Shown here: piece by piece, positions 18,374 to 26,960 of the stretch | Position numbering within the stretch: position 1 is the stretch's first letter | How the letters are laid out: each line of letters opens with the position of its first letter | From: Chelatococcus sambhunathii | GTDB lineage: Bacteria; Pseudomonadota; Alphaproteobacteria; Rhizobiales; Beijerinckiaceae | Direction: 5' to 3' | DNA length: 64,000 nucleotides | NCBI RefSeq assembly: GCF_001418005.1 | Contig: NZ_LIOL01000001.1 | Coordinates: 434,001-498,000 of the forward strand | The notes under the pieces: generated by a model | The model's database searches: none | Seen by the model: only the letters and a program-made list of their open reading frames with translations | What the model was told of the DNA's origin: nothing | Program-made: the position numbers and the translations under genes

Positions 18374-19453
18374 TCAGCCCAGGAATTCACTCGGGTCGAG
18401 GATGACATTCCACTCCTGCCAGTCGGCATAGAAGGGCTGGAAGCGCTCGGGAATGCGGAAGGGCGCACAGCGCCGCACGGCCCTGAGCGCGCTGTCCGCT
18501 ACCGAGCGGAATGCGGCCTCGCCGGATGCGTTCGCCAGCGTCGGCGTTGCCCTCAGCGAGCCGTCCGGATTGAGGCTCATGCGCACGATCGGCTTGACCG
18601 CGGGATTGGCACCCGGTGGCGGCGACCAGCACTGGGCCAACTGCTCGCGCACGATCCCGCCGAGAATATCGGCGTCGGCGGGCGACAGCCTGGCGGCATT
18701 CCCGGTGCGTGTGCCGAGCGAGGCGGTGCGGTTCACCTCCTGCCCGGTCGCTGCGGCGTTCTGCGGCTTGTCCTTGCTCTCGAGCAGCTTGCGGATGTCG
18801 TTCGGGCTGAACTTGCGGTCCGGCTCCTGTGACCGCGCGGGCGCCGGCCTCTCCTGCGGCTTCGTGTTCTCGATGAGCTTGGCGAGGTCCTCGCGCTTCG
18901 GCTCGGGCTTGGGCTCGGGCTTCCTGGGTTCCGGCTGGCGCTCGGGCGGCTTGTCCGCGATCTCGGGCCGCTTCGGCGGCTGCGGCGCGGGCTCCGTCCG
19001 GGCGGGTTCGGGCTTTTCTTCGGCCTGCTTCTCGGCGGTCTCGGCAGTGGGCGCCGGCTGTGGCTTCGGCGGCGTGACCTGCTGGGGTGGAGGGGGCGGC
19101 GGCGGAGGCGGCGGCTTCGGCGTCTCGGGCTGCTCGGTCTCGGCTGTCTGCGGTCGCGACGGCGGCGCCGGCACGTCACGCGGCGCCTCGCCTGGCTTCG
19201 GCTGCTCCTCGACCTTCTCCGACTGCTTGTCGACCACCGGCCGCGGGTTCTCGGCGACCTGCTTTTCGGTCGGCGTGCCACGTGTCAGTTCGCGCAGATC
19301 GCTCTCGCTGATCACGTCTACGGCAATCGCCTCCTGCTGGTCGGCGAAGGGCGTCGCCGTCGAAAAGGCGACGAGCCCCGCCACGAGCACGGCGGCATGG
19401 CCGACGCCCGAAACGATCAAACCCGGTTGCTGGCGAAAGAAGCGCAGCGCCAC
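18374..19453 (-). CDS. tolA: Tol-Pal system protein TolA
   Basis: Inner-membrane protein that spans the periplasm and transmits TolQR-generated force to TolB-Pal. It has a single N-terminal helix (VSGVGHAAVLVAGLVAFST), a long low-complexity Pro/Glu/Lys region of roughly residues 60-240 including a run of ten prolines, and a C-terminal globular domain (SPADADILGGIVREQLAQCW onward) that binds TolB. It starts at GTG 19453, ten bases past the tolR stop. The proline-rich rather than Ala/Lys-helical middle is common in alphaproteobacteria. 359 residues. Confidence 0.92.
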   Translation of the reverse strand: MALRFFRQQPGLIVSGVGHAAVLVAGLVAFSTATPFADQQEAIAVDVISESDLRELTRGTPTEKQVAENPRPVVDKQSEKVEEQPKPGEAPRDVPAPPSRPQTAETEQPETPKPPPPPPPPPPQQVTPPKPQPAPTAETAEKQAEEKPEPARTEPAPQPPKRPEIADKPPERQPEPRKPEPKPEPKREDLAKLIENTKPQERPAPARSQEPDRKFSPNDIRKLLESKDKPQNAAATGQEVNRTASLGTRTGNAARLSPADADILGGIVREQLAQCWSPPPGANPAVKPIVRMSLNPDGSLRATPTLANASGEAAFRSVADSALRAVRRCAPFRIPERFQPFYADWQEWNVILDPSEFLG

Positions 19454-19463
19454 GGTCCCGCCC

Positions 19464-19916
19464 TCAGCTGTGCTGCTCCGGCTCCGTCACCAGCGCAACG
19501 CGCTTGAAGCCGGCAGCGGTGACGAGCGCCATGACCTGGGCGACGCGGCCGTAGTCGACCTGGCGGGCGCCGCGGATATAGATGCGTTCCTCGGCCCCGG
19601 CCTTGGCCACCGCCATCAGCTTGGGGACGATCTCGCCGTCCTCGAGCGGCGTCTCCATCAGAAAGACGCGTCCCTTGTCGTCGATCGACAGCATCAGCGG
19701 CTTCTGCTCGACGTTGATCGGCTTGGCGGCCGTCTCGGGCAGGTCGAGCGGCACGCCAACCGTGAGGAGCGGCGCCGCGACCATGAAGATGATGAGCAGC
19801 ACGAGCATGACGTCGATGAACGGCGTCATGTTGATCTCGGACATGGCGCCGTGGCGTCGGCGCCGACGCCGGCCGCGGCCGCCTCCGCCCGCTCCTGCTC
19901 CGATGGACATGGCCAT
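19464..19916 (-). CDS. tolR: Tol-Pal system protein TolR
   Basis: MotB/ExbD-type partner of TolQ in the proton-driven motor of the Tol system. A basic, glycine-rich N-terminus precedes one transmembrane helix whose conserved Asp35 (MTPFIDVMLVLLIIFMV) should carry the proton; the periplasmic domain follows. A second Met at 19910 is possible. The 150 residues match the family. It is 26 bp past tolQ and ten bases before tolA, clearly one operon. Confidence 0.95.
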   Translation of the reverse strand: MAMSIGAGAGGGGRGRRRRRRHGAMSEINMTPFIDVMLVLLIIFMVAAPLLTVGVPLDLPETAAKPINVEQKPLMLSIDDKGRVFLMETPLEDGEIVPKLMAVAKAGAEERIYIRGARQVDYGRVAQVMALVTAAGFKRVALVTEPEQHS

Positions 19917-19942
19917 GGCAGTTCCCTCTCGTTCCTCGCCCG

Positions 19943-20659
19943 TCAGGCAGCCGCGCGCTCGTCGATCTGGCGCGACAGGATGGCGGAGAACTCGTCGGCG
20001 AAGCCCTCCAGGCGCCCCTGCGCCTTCGCCGCCTCGGCCTGAAGCCGGTTGTAGGCGATGACGGCGGGAATGGCAGCGAAGAGGCCGATGGCCGTGGCGA
20101 AGAGCGCCTCGGCGATGCCCGGCGCGACGACCGCGAGGCTCGTATTCTTCGAGGCGGCAATGGAGCGGAAGGAGGTCATGATGCCCCAGACCGTACCGAA
20201 CAGGCCGATGAAGGGCGAGGCCGAGCCGATAGTGGCGAGCACGAGCAGCTTCGATTCAAGCCGTTCCACTTCGCGCTGGATCGACACATCGAGCACCTTG
20301 TCGATGCGCTGGGCAAGGCTCGCGACCGCCCGGCCGCTGCCCTCGAATGAGCGCTTCCACTCGCGCATGGCGGCGACGAACAGGGCACCCATCCCCGAGA
20401 CCGGACGGTTCGCGAGCGAGCGATAGAGATCCTCGAGCGACTGGCCGGACCAGAAGACCTCTTCGAAACGGTCCATCTGCCGCTTGGTGCGCATGAACAG
20501 CAGCGTCTTGTCGACGATGATCGCCCAGGACCAGATGGAGGCACCGAGAAGGCCCAGCATCACGAGCTTGACGACGAAATGCGCCTGCCAGAACAGCCCC
20601 CAGAGGGATACCTCGTTCACAGCCTGCAGGGCACCTTGCGTCACTTCGGCGGGGTCCAT
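19943..20659 (-). CDS. tolQ: Tol-Pal system protein TolQ
   Basis: MotA/ExbB-type channel subunit of the Tol motor, with three transmembrane helices: near residues 22-44 (HFVVKLVMLGLLGASIWSWA), and around the IGSASPFIGLFGTVWGIMTS and LFATAIGLFAAIPAVIAYN blocks, all diagnostic. The ATG at 20659 follows AAAGGACAAGCG and yields 238 residues; the upstream extension of the frame is non-coding leader. It opens the tol-pal operon. In most alphaproteobacteria ybgC and ruvB would sit just upstream; here they are about 21 kb away. Confidence 0.95.
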   Translation of the reverse strand: MDPAEVTQGALQAVNEVSLWGLFWQAHFVVKLVMLGLLGASIWSWAIIVDKTLLFMRTKRQMDRFEEVFWSGQSLEDLYRSLANRPVSGMGALFVAAMREWKRSFEGSGRAVASLAQRIDKVLDVSIQREVERLESKLLVLATIGSASPFIGLFGTVWGIMTSFRSIAASKNTSLAVVAPGIAEALFATAIGLFAAIPAVIAYNRLQAEAAKAQGRLEGFADEFSAILSRQIDERAAA

Positions 20660-20730
20660 TCGCTTGTCCTTTGCACTCTCGCGCGCCGCATGCGCCGCGG
20701 CATTCGCCGTCGTCAACGGCAAACGGCAGG

Positions 20731-20788
20731 CTGTCGAAATTCCGGAAGCGTCACGCAGATGCTCACTCGCTTCCGAATCTGTCGAAAT
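20731..20788. repeat. Nested direct and inverted repeats in the tolQ upstream region
   Basis: CTGTCGAAAT occurs at 20731-20740 and again at 20779-20788. Between them CGGAAGCG (20743-20750) and CGCTTCCG (20768-20775) form an inverted repeat. The set lies 72-130 bp upstream of tolQ, in DNA with no gene (20660-20921). It may be a leader structure or operator; no known motif is recognised. Confidence 0.55.
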
Positions 20789-20921
20789 GAGGGCGCCCCT
20801 GGCCCCCGCTTCCCGCGCAACGGGCAACTTGCCGTTGTCACAGTTAGTCCCCCGACACGGTTAACGCCGGGTTTCCGAGGCGCGCGGCATTGAGGGCAAG
20901 GCTGGTCGGCAACGGCAAATG

Positions 20922-20948
20922 AAAACGCCCGCCTGATGAGGCGGGCGT
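20922..20948 (-). terminator. Intrinsic terminator of the DUF2852 gene
   Basis: ACGCCCGCCT (20925-20934) and AGGCGGGCGT (20939-20948) form a perfect 10-bp stem with loop GATG; on the minus strand it is followed by TTTCATTT. It lies about 40 bp past the stop at 20986. Confidence 0.88.
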
Positions 20949-20985
20949 CCGCAAGGCAGCTGGCCTTTCGGCAAGGTAGGCGGCG

Positions 20986-21402
20986 TTACGCCGCGGGCGC
21001 CTCGGGCTGCGGGCGCTGGCGACGCTCGGCCATGAACTGGTCGAACTCGGCCTTGTCCTTGGCAAAGCGCAGCTTGTCGAGGAAGGTCTTGAACTCGCGC
21101 TGCTCCTCCTCGAGCCGGCGCAGCGTTTCCTCGCGGTATTCGTCGAAGGCGCGGTTACCGCTGGTGCCGCCCGTCCAGCCGCCATGGCCTTCCATACGGG
21201 CGCGCAGACGATCCATCTTCTCCTGCAGGCGCGACATCTTATGCTCCCAGCGGTCACTGCCTCTTCCGCACATCATGCGTCCGCTCCACATTGCATAAAT
21301 CAGGACAAACAGGCCGAGAGGCCACCAGACGAGAAAGCCGAGGATCGTGAGCGCAATCCATGCCCCCCGTCCCATCTCGTCGAGCTTCGCCGCGATCGGC
21401 AT
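20986..21402 (-). CDS. DUF2852 membrane protein
   Basis: A 138-residue protein with one hydrophobic hairpin or long helix at about residues 14-38 (AWIALTILGFLVWWPLGLFV), a Cys/Gly/Arg patch (MMCGRGSDRW) and a long charged C-terminal coiled coil (EETLRRLEEEQREFKTFLDK). This is the DUF2852 pattern found across Hyphomicrobiales, of unknown function. The ATG at 21402 is preferred because it begins the conserved MPIAAKLDEMGRGAW and follows a promoter with an embedded palindrome; the frame is open much further upstream but that part is shadow. A terminator follows. Confidence 0.85.
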   Translation of the reverse strand: MPIAAKLDEMGRGAWIALTILGFLVWWPLGLFVLIYAMWSGRMMCGRGSDRWEHKMSRLQEKMDRLRARMEGHGGWTGGTSGNRAFDEYREETLRRLEEEQREFKTFLDKLRFAKDKAEFDQFMAERRQRPQPEAPAA

Positions 21403-21438
21403 GACTGGGCTCCATCGGTGAGTGTCGATCGGCTGTGA

Positions 21439-21467
21439 ATGTAAATCACATTTACATAGGTAGGCAA
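21439..21467 (-). promoter_or_regulatory. DUF2852 promoter overlapped by an 8-3-8 palindrome
   Basis: On the minus strand TTGCCT (21462-21467) and TTACAT (21439-21444) are 17 bp apart. ATGTAAAT-CAC-ATTTACAT (21439-21457) is a perfect palindrome covering the -10 element and much of the spacer, as expected for a repressor operator. The end is 37 bp upstream of the ATG. The regulator is not known. Confidence 0.65.
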
Positions 21468-21990
21468 GGGGCGTGGCCTTGTCAAGCGAAAGCGGTCGTT
21501 GGTCGGATCGGGCGCCCGCTGCCGCCGGGCGCTGCCTTGTGTTCTTGGCGTATCGCGCACGCCGACGGCAGCAGGACTCCCGCACGAGGGATCGGAGCGA
21601 ATATCCGGGACCAGCATACCGGGGTGCCAGTGTGCACCCGGCGGCCATGGCGCGCGATCCGACGAAGCCCGCTTGCGGCCGCCATCGGGAGGCTTCATCG
21701 CTTGTGGACAGGCCGGTTGCCCCGGTTGTAGCCCGTGCCCGAATCTCCGAGCGTTCAAAGGTGTTCTGTGCGTCGGGACTCCGGCGCGCTATAGTCGAAG
21801 AGAAAGGTGATTCGTCGCAGGCCTCCGGTCTATTTGGATCAATGCCTGTAACGAATACGTCGTTGGCGCGATATCTCTTCGAAATATAGCGGCAACGGCG
21901 TGGTCGCGTCGCCCGTGTACTGCGTTGCTTCACGGCAGCCGGGGTCATGGCCGGTTGCCCGAACCGTCCGAGCGAGCCGAGGTATCGGCA
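21468..21990. other. Intergenic stretch without a recognisable gene
   Basis: About 520 bp between divergently transcribed DUF2852 and YbjN genes. Several short frames exist, but none has family features or a convincing start. A TATAGT at about 21789 and AT-richer DNA around 21870-21890 could belong to the YbjN gene promoter. I see no RNA gene or repeat. Confidence 0.5.
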
Positions 21991-22491
21991 ATGACCCACG
22001 TCGAGTTTGATTACGAACGCAGTGAACACCCGCTCGATGTCGTCGAGCGGCTTGCCAATATCAACGACTGGACTTTCGACCGGGCCGAAGACGACGAGAT
22101 GTCGATTTCGGTAGCGGGCGTGTGGGCGGAATACCACATCGCCTTCACCTGGATCGAGGACGTCGAGGCGGTGCATGTCGCCTGCGCTTTCGACCTCAAG
22201 GTGCCCGAGCGGCGGAAGGCGGAGTTGCTGCAACTCGTCGCGCTCATCAACGAGCAGCTCTGGGTCGGGCATTTCGACCTGTGGAGCGCGCAGGACGTCG
22301 TCATGTTCCGTCATGCCCTGCTCCTGAGTGGCGGCGCTGAACCGACGCGCAGCCAGTGCGAGAGCATGCTGCGGACCGCCCTCGAAGCATGCGAGCGGCA
22401 CTACCAGGCCTTCCAGTTCGTGCTCTGGGCCGGCAAGAGCGCCCGCGAGGCGCTGGAGAGCGTCCTGTTCGAGACCGAAGGCGAGGCCTGA
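21991..22491 (+). CDS. YbjN domain-containing protein
   Basis: A 166-residue soluble acidic protein starting at ATG 21991 (CCGAGG upstream). It shows the YbjN (DUF1790) layout related to type III secretion chaperones: HPLDVVERLANINDWTFDRA, a central beta sheet (EYHIAFTWIEDVEAVHVACAF) and C-terminal helices (RHYQAFQFVLWAGKSAREAL). YbjN proteins have been linked to stress and motility phenotypes in enterobacteria, but the molecular role is unknown. proC follows 106 bp downstream, an arrangement I recall from other Hyphomicrobiales. Confidence 0.88.
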   Translation: MTHVEFDYERSEHPLDVVERLANINDWTFDRAEDDEMSISVAGVWAEYHIAFTWIEDVEAVHVACAFDLKVPERRKAELLQLVALINEQLWVGHFDLWSAQDVVMFRHALLLSGGAEPTRSQCESMLRTALEACERHYQAFQFVLWAGKSAREALESVLFETEGEA

Positions 22492-22597
22492 CGCCGCAGC
22501 CCGACAGGTCGCGGTGGCAAGTTGTGCCCGCGCGGCCTACAACGGCGGGCATGGGCTGTGCCTTTGGCGCAGGTCGATCTTCTTCGGATAGGGCCCG

Positions 22598-23419
22598 ATG
22601 TCTCTCGTATTTCCCGAAACCCTCGTTCTCGTCGGCGCCGGCAAGATGGGCGGCGCCATGCTCGACGGCTGGCTCGCCAATGGCCTGGCGCCGGAGGCCG
22701 TGACCATTCTCGACCCACACCCCGCGCAGGAACTGACGGCGCTGGCGCGCGAGAAGGGCCTCCGGCTCAACCCGCCACTCGCCGAAATCGCGCCGCCGGC
22801 CGCCCTCGTACTCGCCATCAAGCCACAGTCGCTCGATGCGAGCGCCGACACGATTGCACGACTCGCCGGCGCCGGGACGCTCGTCGTCTCGATTCTCGCC
22901 GGCAAGACCATCGCCAACCTGCGCGCACGCCTGCCCGCCGCCGGCGCCATCGTGCGCGCCATGCCGAACCTGCCGGCGGCCGTACGCCGCGGCGTCACCG
23001 CAGCCGTCACCGGCCGCGAGACCAGCCGCGAGCGGCGCCTCATTGCCGACAGCCTGCTGAAGGGCGTCGGCACCGTCGAATGGCTCGACGACGAGAGCCT
23101 GATCGATGCGGTCACGGCGGTATCCGGCTCGGGCCCAGCTTATGTCTTCCACCTTACCGAATGCCTTGCCGAAGCGGGCGCCGCCGCCGGCTTGCCGCCG
23201 GACCTCGCCGCCCGGCTCGCCCGCGCCACGGTGGTCGGCGCCGGCGAGATGCTGCGCCAGACGGAGCTCACCCCCGCCAAGCTGCGCCAGAACGTCACCT
23301 CCCCCGGCGGCACCACGGCCGCCGCCCTCGACGTGCTGATGGCGAAGGACGGGCTGCAGCCGCTGCTGACGAAGGCCGTCGCGGCAGCCAGGAAACGCGC
23401 CGGCGAACTGTCGGGCTGA
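22598..23419 (+). CDS. proC: Pyrroline-5-carboxylate reductase
   Basis: Last step of proline synthesis: reduces 1-pyrroline-5-carboxylate with NAD(P)H. The N-terminal Rossmann motif is LVGAGKMGGAMLDGWL; the central RAMPNLPAAVRRGVTA and the C-terminal TAVSGSGPAYVF and NVTSPGGTTAAALDVL blocks are diagnostic of the family. 273 residues is normal. It lies between the YbjN gene and a TetR-type regulator on the same strand. Confidence 0.96.
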   Translation: MSLVFPETLVLVGAGKMGGAMLDGWLANGLAPEAVTILDPHPAQELTALAREKGLRLNPPLAEIAPPAALVLAIKPQSLDASADTIARLAGAGTLVVSILAGKTIANLRARLPAAGAIVRAMPNLPAAVRRGVTAAVTGRETSRERRLIADSLLKGVGTVEWLDDESLIDAVTAVSGSGPAYVFHLTECLAEAGAAAGLPPDLAARLARATVVGAGEMLRQTELTPAKLRQNVTSPGGTTAAALDVLMAKDGLQPLLTKAVAAARKRAGELSG

Positions 23420-23557
23420 CAGAGCTGCCGGCCGCCATTCGCCGGCAGCGTCGACGGGCTGTCGGGGCGCGCAATCGCGCCCTGCCGGCACGATTCCCCT
23501 TCCGATGCCGGCGGCAATGCCTATCTTGAAGACAGACCGTGCATCGAGGAGGACGAC

Positions 23558-24304
23558 ATGGCAGCCAAGGGCACCGAAAAGGCGCGCGACATCCGCGGTG
23601 ACATCGTCGAGGCCCTCATGCGCCTCGCCGCCGAGAGGGACTGGGACGCGATACGCCTCTCCGACATTGCTGCCGAGGCGGGCGTGACGCTGGCCGAGTT
23701 CCGCGGCGCCTTCGGCTCCAAGGGCGCTGTCCTCGCCGAGTTCAGCCGCCGCATCGACAAGGCGGTGCTCGAAGCCATGCCGGCGCCCGAGGCGCCCGAC
23801 AGCATGGCAGACCAGCCGGCCCGCGAGCGCGTCTTCGACGTCATGATGCGCCGGCTCGATGCGCTGACGCCCTACCGGGCCGCCCTCAAGCGCCTGTCCC
23901 GCAGTCTCCGGCGCGAACTGACGGCCCTGCCGGAGCTGGCGCGGCTGGCACTCAATTCCCAGCGCTTCATGCTGGAGGCCGCTGGCATCGACACGGAAGG
24001 CGCCATGGGGCGGTTGCGCCTGCAGGGCGCCGTCCTCGTCTACGCCCGCGTGCTCGACACCTGGTACGACGACGACGATCCGGCGCTCGCCGCGACCATG
24101 GCCCGGCTCGACCGGGAGTTGACGCGCGGGGAGCGCATGCTGCGCTGCGCCGAGGATGCCTACCGTCTTGCCGCCCCGTTCCGGGCCGCCGCACGCGTCT
24201 TCTGCGAGGGCCGCGCCCGCAATCGCCGCTATTGGCGCGAGCGGGCGCGCAGCCGCCGCGACATCGACGGCGACGACAACGAATCCTTCGCCCCGGCCAT
24301 CTGA
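23558..24304 (+). CDS. TetR-family transcriptional regulator
   Basis: A 248-residue protein with an N-terminal TetR helix-turn-helix (IVEALMRLAAERDWDAIRLSDIAAEAGVTLAEF, residues about 15-50, quoted across two helices in part) and a variable ligand-binding C-domain, ending in a very arginine-rich tail (ARNRRYWRERARSRRD) that is unusual for TetR and may contact nucleic acid. GGAGGACGAC precedes the ATG. It lies 138 bp after proC and is followed by a strong hairpin, so it is probably a single-gene unit. Target and ligand are unknown. Confidence 0.8.
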   Translation: MAAKGTEKARDIRGDIVEALMRLAAERDWDAIRLSDIAAEAGVTLAEFRGAFGSKGAVLAEFSRRIDKAVLEAMPAPEAPDSMADQPARERVFDVMMRRLDALTPYRAALKRLSRSLRRELTALPELARLALNSQRFMLEAAGIDTEGAMGRLRLQGAVLVYARVLDTWYDDDDPALAATMARLDRELTRGERMLRCAEDAYRLAAPFRAAARVFCEGRARNRRYWRERARSRRDIDGDDNESFAPAI

Positions 24305-24316
24305 CCCCCATCATTC

Positions 24317-24348
24317 GGGCCCGCCGCAGAATCTGCTGCGGCGGGCCC
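24317..24348 (+). terminator. Hairpin after the TetR-family gene
   Basis: GGGCCCGCCGCAG (24317-24329) and CTGCGGCGGGCCC (24336-24348) form a perfect 13-bp stem with a 6-base loop, 12 bp past the stop. No clear U-tract follows, so termination is likely but may be weaker. Confidence 0.65.
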
Positions 24349-24481
24349 GGATGCGGCATCTTCTGTCATCATCGGTCGTTTCTCCACGCCGACGTTGGGA
24401 TGCGTTGCGCGATGATCTTGCATTGGAGCGTCGCCGGCGGCACATGCGGCGACGCCCGCAACCGATGGAGAATTCCTGCCC

Positions 24482-24841
24482 ATGTCGACGACGGACCTCG
24501 CAAGCGAACGCATCACCTTCGACGATTTCCTCAAGATCGACATCCGCGTCGGCACCATCGTCGAGGTCGCCCCCTTCCCGGAGGCCCGCAAGCCGGCATT
24601 CAAGCTCGTGATCGATTTCGGCGGTGACATCGGCCGCAGGAAGTCGTCGGCCCAGATCACCCAGAACCACGCGCCCGAGGATCTCGTCGGCCGGCAGGTG
24701 CTGGCGGTCGTCAACTTCGCCCCGCGCCAGATCGGCCCCTTCATGTCCGAGGTACTGACGCTCGGCGTGCCCGACGCGGCCGGCAACGTCATGCTCATCG
24801 GCCCCGACCGCCCCGTGCCGAATGGCGGGCGGCTGTACTGA
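24482..24841 (+). CDS. csaA: CsaA-like tRNA-binding-domain protein
   Basis: A 119-residue free-standing tRNA-binding (OB-fold) domain, like CsaA, which in Bacillus behaves as an export-related chaperone. Typical blocks are FDDFLKIDIRVGTIVEVAPF, SSAQITQNHAPEDLVGRQVL and NFAPRQIGPFMSEVLTLG. GGAG lies a few bases upstream of the ATG. The length is slightly over the usual 110 residues. It is transcribed towards the kinase gene, whose stop lies six bases away on the other strand. RNA or protein clients are not predictable. Confidence 0.88.
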   Translation: MSTTDLASERITFDDFLKIDIRVGTIVEVAPFPEARKPAFKLVIDFGGDIGRRKSSAQITQNHAPEDLVGRQVLAVVNFAPRQIGPFMSEVLTLGVPDAAGNVMLIGPDRPVPNGGRLY

Positions 24842-24847
24842 GGCCTG

Positions 24848-26209
24848 CTAGACGGGTATGCGCACCATCGCCCGGAGGCCGCCGAGCGGGCTGTCCATCA
24901 GCGTCACGTCGCCGCCATGGGAGCGGGCGATGTCGCGGGCGATGGCAAGGCCGAGGCCGGTGCCGCCGTCGTCGACGTTGCGCGCCTCGTCGAGACGCAC
25001 GAAGGGCTTGAACACCTCCTCGCGCAGCTCCTTCGGCACGCCGGGGCCGTCGTCGTCCACCGTGATGATGAGCCAGCGCAGGTCGCGCAGGGCATTGATG
25101 GCGATCGTCTTGCCATGTCGCGCCGCATTGGCCACCAGGTTGACGAGGAGGCGCCGGAAAGCGTCCGGCCGCACGGTGACGACGAGGTCATCGGCCACGG
25201 TCACGCTCGTCGCATGGCCCTGCCGCTCGAGATCAGCCTGCAGGTCCTCGAGCAGGTCCCGCATGTCGGTCGGTGCCGGCTGCTCGCCGGCATCGCCGCG
25301 CGCGAAGGCGAGATAGGCCTCGAGCATGCGTGTCATCTCGTCGACGTCCTTGCGCAGGGCCTCGACGTCCGGTGTGTCCTCCAGCATGGCGAGCGACAGC
25401 TTGAACCGCGTCAGGATTGTGCGCAGGTCGTGGCTGACACCGTTCAGCATGGTCGTGCGCTGGTCGATGGCCCGCTCGACGCGCTGCTTCATCTCGAGGA
25501 AGGCCTGGCCGGCCCGGCGCACCTCGCGCGCGCCGCGCGGGTGGAACTCGACCTCGCGCCCCTTGCCGAAGGCTTCGGAAGCGTCGGCAAGGCGCAGGAT
25601 CGGCTTGATCTGGTTGCGCAGAAAGAGGATGGCGACGGCGAGCAGCACCAGCGATGCCGTCACCATCCACACGAGGAAGATGTGGGAGTTCGACGCATAG
25701 GCGAGGCTGCGCCGCGCGATGATGCGCATCACCGCCTTGTCGAGCTTGATGCGGATCTCGATGAGGTTGGAGCGCCCCACGGTGTCGATCCAGAACGGGC
25801 GCGCCACCTGCTTGCGGATCTCGTCGGAGAGCACGCTGTCGAGGATGGAGAAGAAGGGCTTCGGCCCCGGCGGCGGCAATTCCTCGCCCGGCAGGATGTC
25901 TACGTCGAGCCCGAGATCCTGCGCCGCGATGCGCGTAAGGATCGTCGCCTCGGCATCCTGCGGATAGCTCTCGTAGACGTGGATGAGCGCCGCGACGTCG
26001 CCTGATACGGCGGACGACAGCCGCCGGGTGACGAGTTGCCAGTGCCGCTCCATGAAGACATAGGCAACGACGGACTGCAGGATAACGACCGGTGCGATGA
26101 TGATGATAAGCGAGCGGGCATAGAGGCCCTTGGGCATCATCGAACCAACCCAGCGCAAGGCCCGGTGGAAGAAGGCCGACGGTCGACCCATCGCACTGAT
26201 CAGGCTCAT
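24848..26209 (-). CDS. EnvZ-like sensor histidine kinase
   Basis: Inner-membrane kinase of 453 residues: TM1 at about 33-53, a periplasmic sensor of about 120 residues, TM2 at about 177-198, a HAMP domain, the phosphoacceptor His260 in NGVSHDLRTILTR, and a C-terminal ATPase with N-box LLVNLVANAARHGK, G1 VDDDGPGVP and G2 GGTGLGLAIA. The H-box and HAMP resemble EnvZ. It starts ten bases after the response regulator gene, its certain partner. The stimulus is unknown. Confidence 0.92.
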   Translation of the reverse strand: MSLISAMGRPSAFFHRALRWVGSMMPKGLYARSLIIIIAPVVILQSVVAYVFMERHWQLVTRRLSSAVSGDVAALIHVYESYPQDAEATILTRIAAQDLGLDVDILPGEELPPPGPKPFFSILDSVLSDEIRKQVARPFWIDTVGRSNLIEIRIKLDKAVMRIIARRSLAYASNSHIFLVWMVTASLVLLAVAILFLRNQIKPILRLADASEAFGKGREVEFHPRGAREVRRAGQAFLEMKQRVERAIDQRTTMLNGVSHDLRTILTRFKLSLAMLEDTPDVEALRKDVDEMTRMLEAYLAFARGDAGEQPAPTDMRDLLEDLQADLERQGHATSVTVADDLVVTVRPDAFRRLLVNLVANAARHGKTIAINALRDLRWLIITVDDDGPGVPKELREEVFKPFVRLDEARNVDDGGTGLGLAIARDIARSHGGDVTLMDSPLGGLRAMVRIPV

Positions 26210-26218
26210 GAGGTCACG

Positions 26219-26929
26219 TCATTCGTCCACGAGCAACCGGTAGCCTATGCCGCGGACGGTCTGCAGATGCACCGGGTTGGCCGGGTCACGCTCGATCTTG
26301 CGGCGCAGCCGGTTGATCTGCACATCCACCGTGCGCTCGCTGGCACCGGCCCCGAGCCCGGCGAGCGCCTCGCGCGGCACCTGCTGGCCCGGGCGCGAGC
26401 CAAGGATGCTCAGGATCTCCCGCTCCCGGTCCGTGATGCGGATGATCTCGTCGCCGCGGCGCAGTTCGCCCCGGTCGAGGCGGAAGGTGAACTCGCCGAA
26501 GCGGATGGCATCGGCCGGCGCCTGGGCGCCCTCGCCGTTGCCCGCCCGCTTGAGGATGTTGCCGACGCGCAGCAGGAGTTCACGCGGTTCGAAGGGCTTC
26601 GACAGATAGTCGTCCGCACCGATCTCGAGCCCCCTCACCCGGTCGCCGGCATCCGCCCGCGCCGTCAGCATCAGGATCGGCATGCCCGACAGCAGCCGCA
26701 GGCGTCTGGCGAAGTCGAAGCCGTTCTCGCCGGGCATCATGATGTCGAGCACCATCAGGTCGAAGACCATGTGGCCGAGCCGTGACTCGGCCTCGGCCGC
26801 ATTGGCGGCCGGCGTCACGCGGTAGCCGTTCTCGCTGAGGAACCGTGTGAGGAGATCGCGCAGGCGCCTGTCGTCATCAACCACGAGAATGTGCGGTGCA
26901 TCGTCCGCCAGCGAGATCGCCCTTCGCAT
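26219..26929 (-). CDS. OmpR-family response regulator (PetR-like)
   Basis: A 236-residue receiver plus winged-helix regulator. The phosphorylation site is Asp62 in VLDIMMPGENGF, the acidic cluster is DDD at 18-20 and the conserved Lys lies in DYLSKPFEPREL. The C-terminal half carries the OmpR/PhoB DNA-binding domain (RTVDVQINRLRRKIERDP, VRGIGYRLLVDE). With a MarR-type gene directly upstream the order recalls petP-petR of Rhodobacter, but a cytochrome bc1 locus is not present here, so the role cannot be transferred. Confidence 0.93.
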   Translation of the reverse strand: MRRAISLADDAPHILVVDDDRRLRDLLTRFLSENGYRVTPAANAAEAESRLGHMVFDLMVLDIMMPGENGFDFARRLRLLSGMPILMLTARADAGDRVRGLEIGADDYLSKPFEPRELLLRVGNILKRAGNGEGAQAPADAIRFGEFTFRLDRGELRRGDEIIRITDREREILSILGSRPGQQVPREALAGLGAGASERTVDVQINRLRRKIERDPANPVHLQTVRGIGYRLLVDE

Positions 26930-26960
26930 CCGTCAATCCCCGACAGGCGGCTCCCGCCCG

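Noticed and set aside
21473-21889. A 138-codon frame in the DUF2852-YbjN gap
   Set aside because: It has an odd, Arg/Ser-rich composition, no ribosome site and no recognisable domain.
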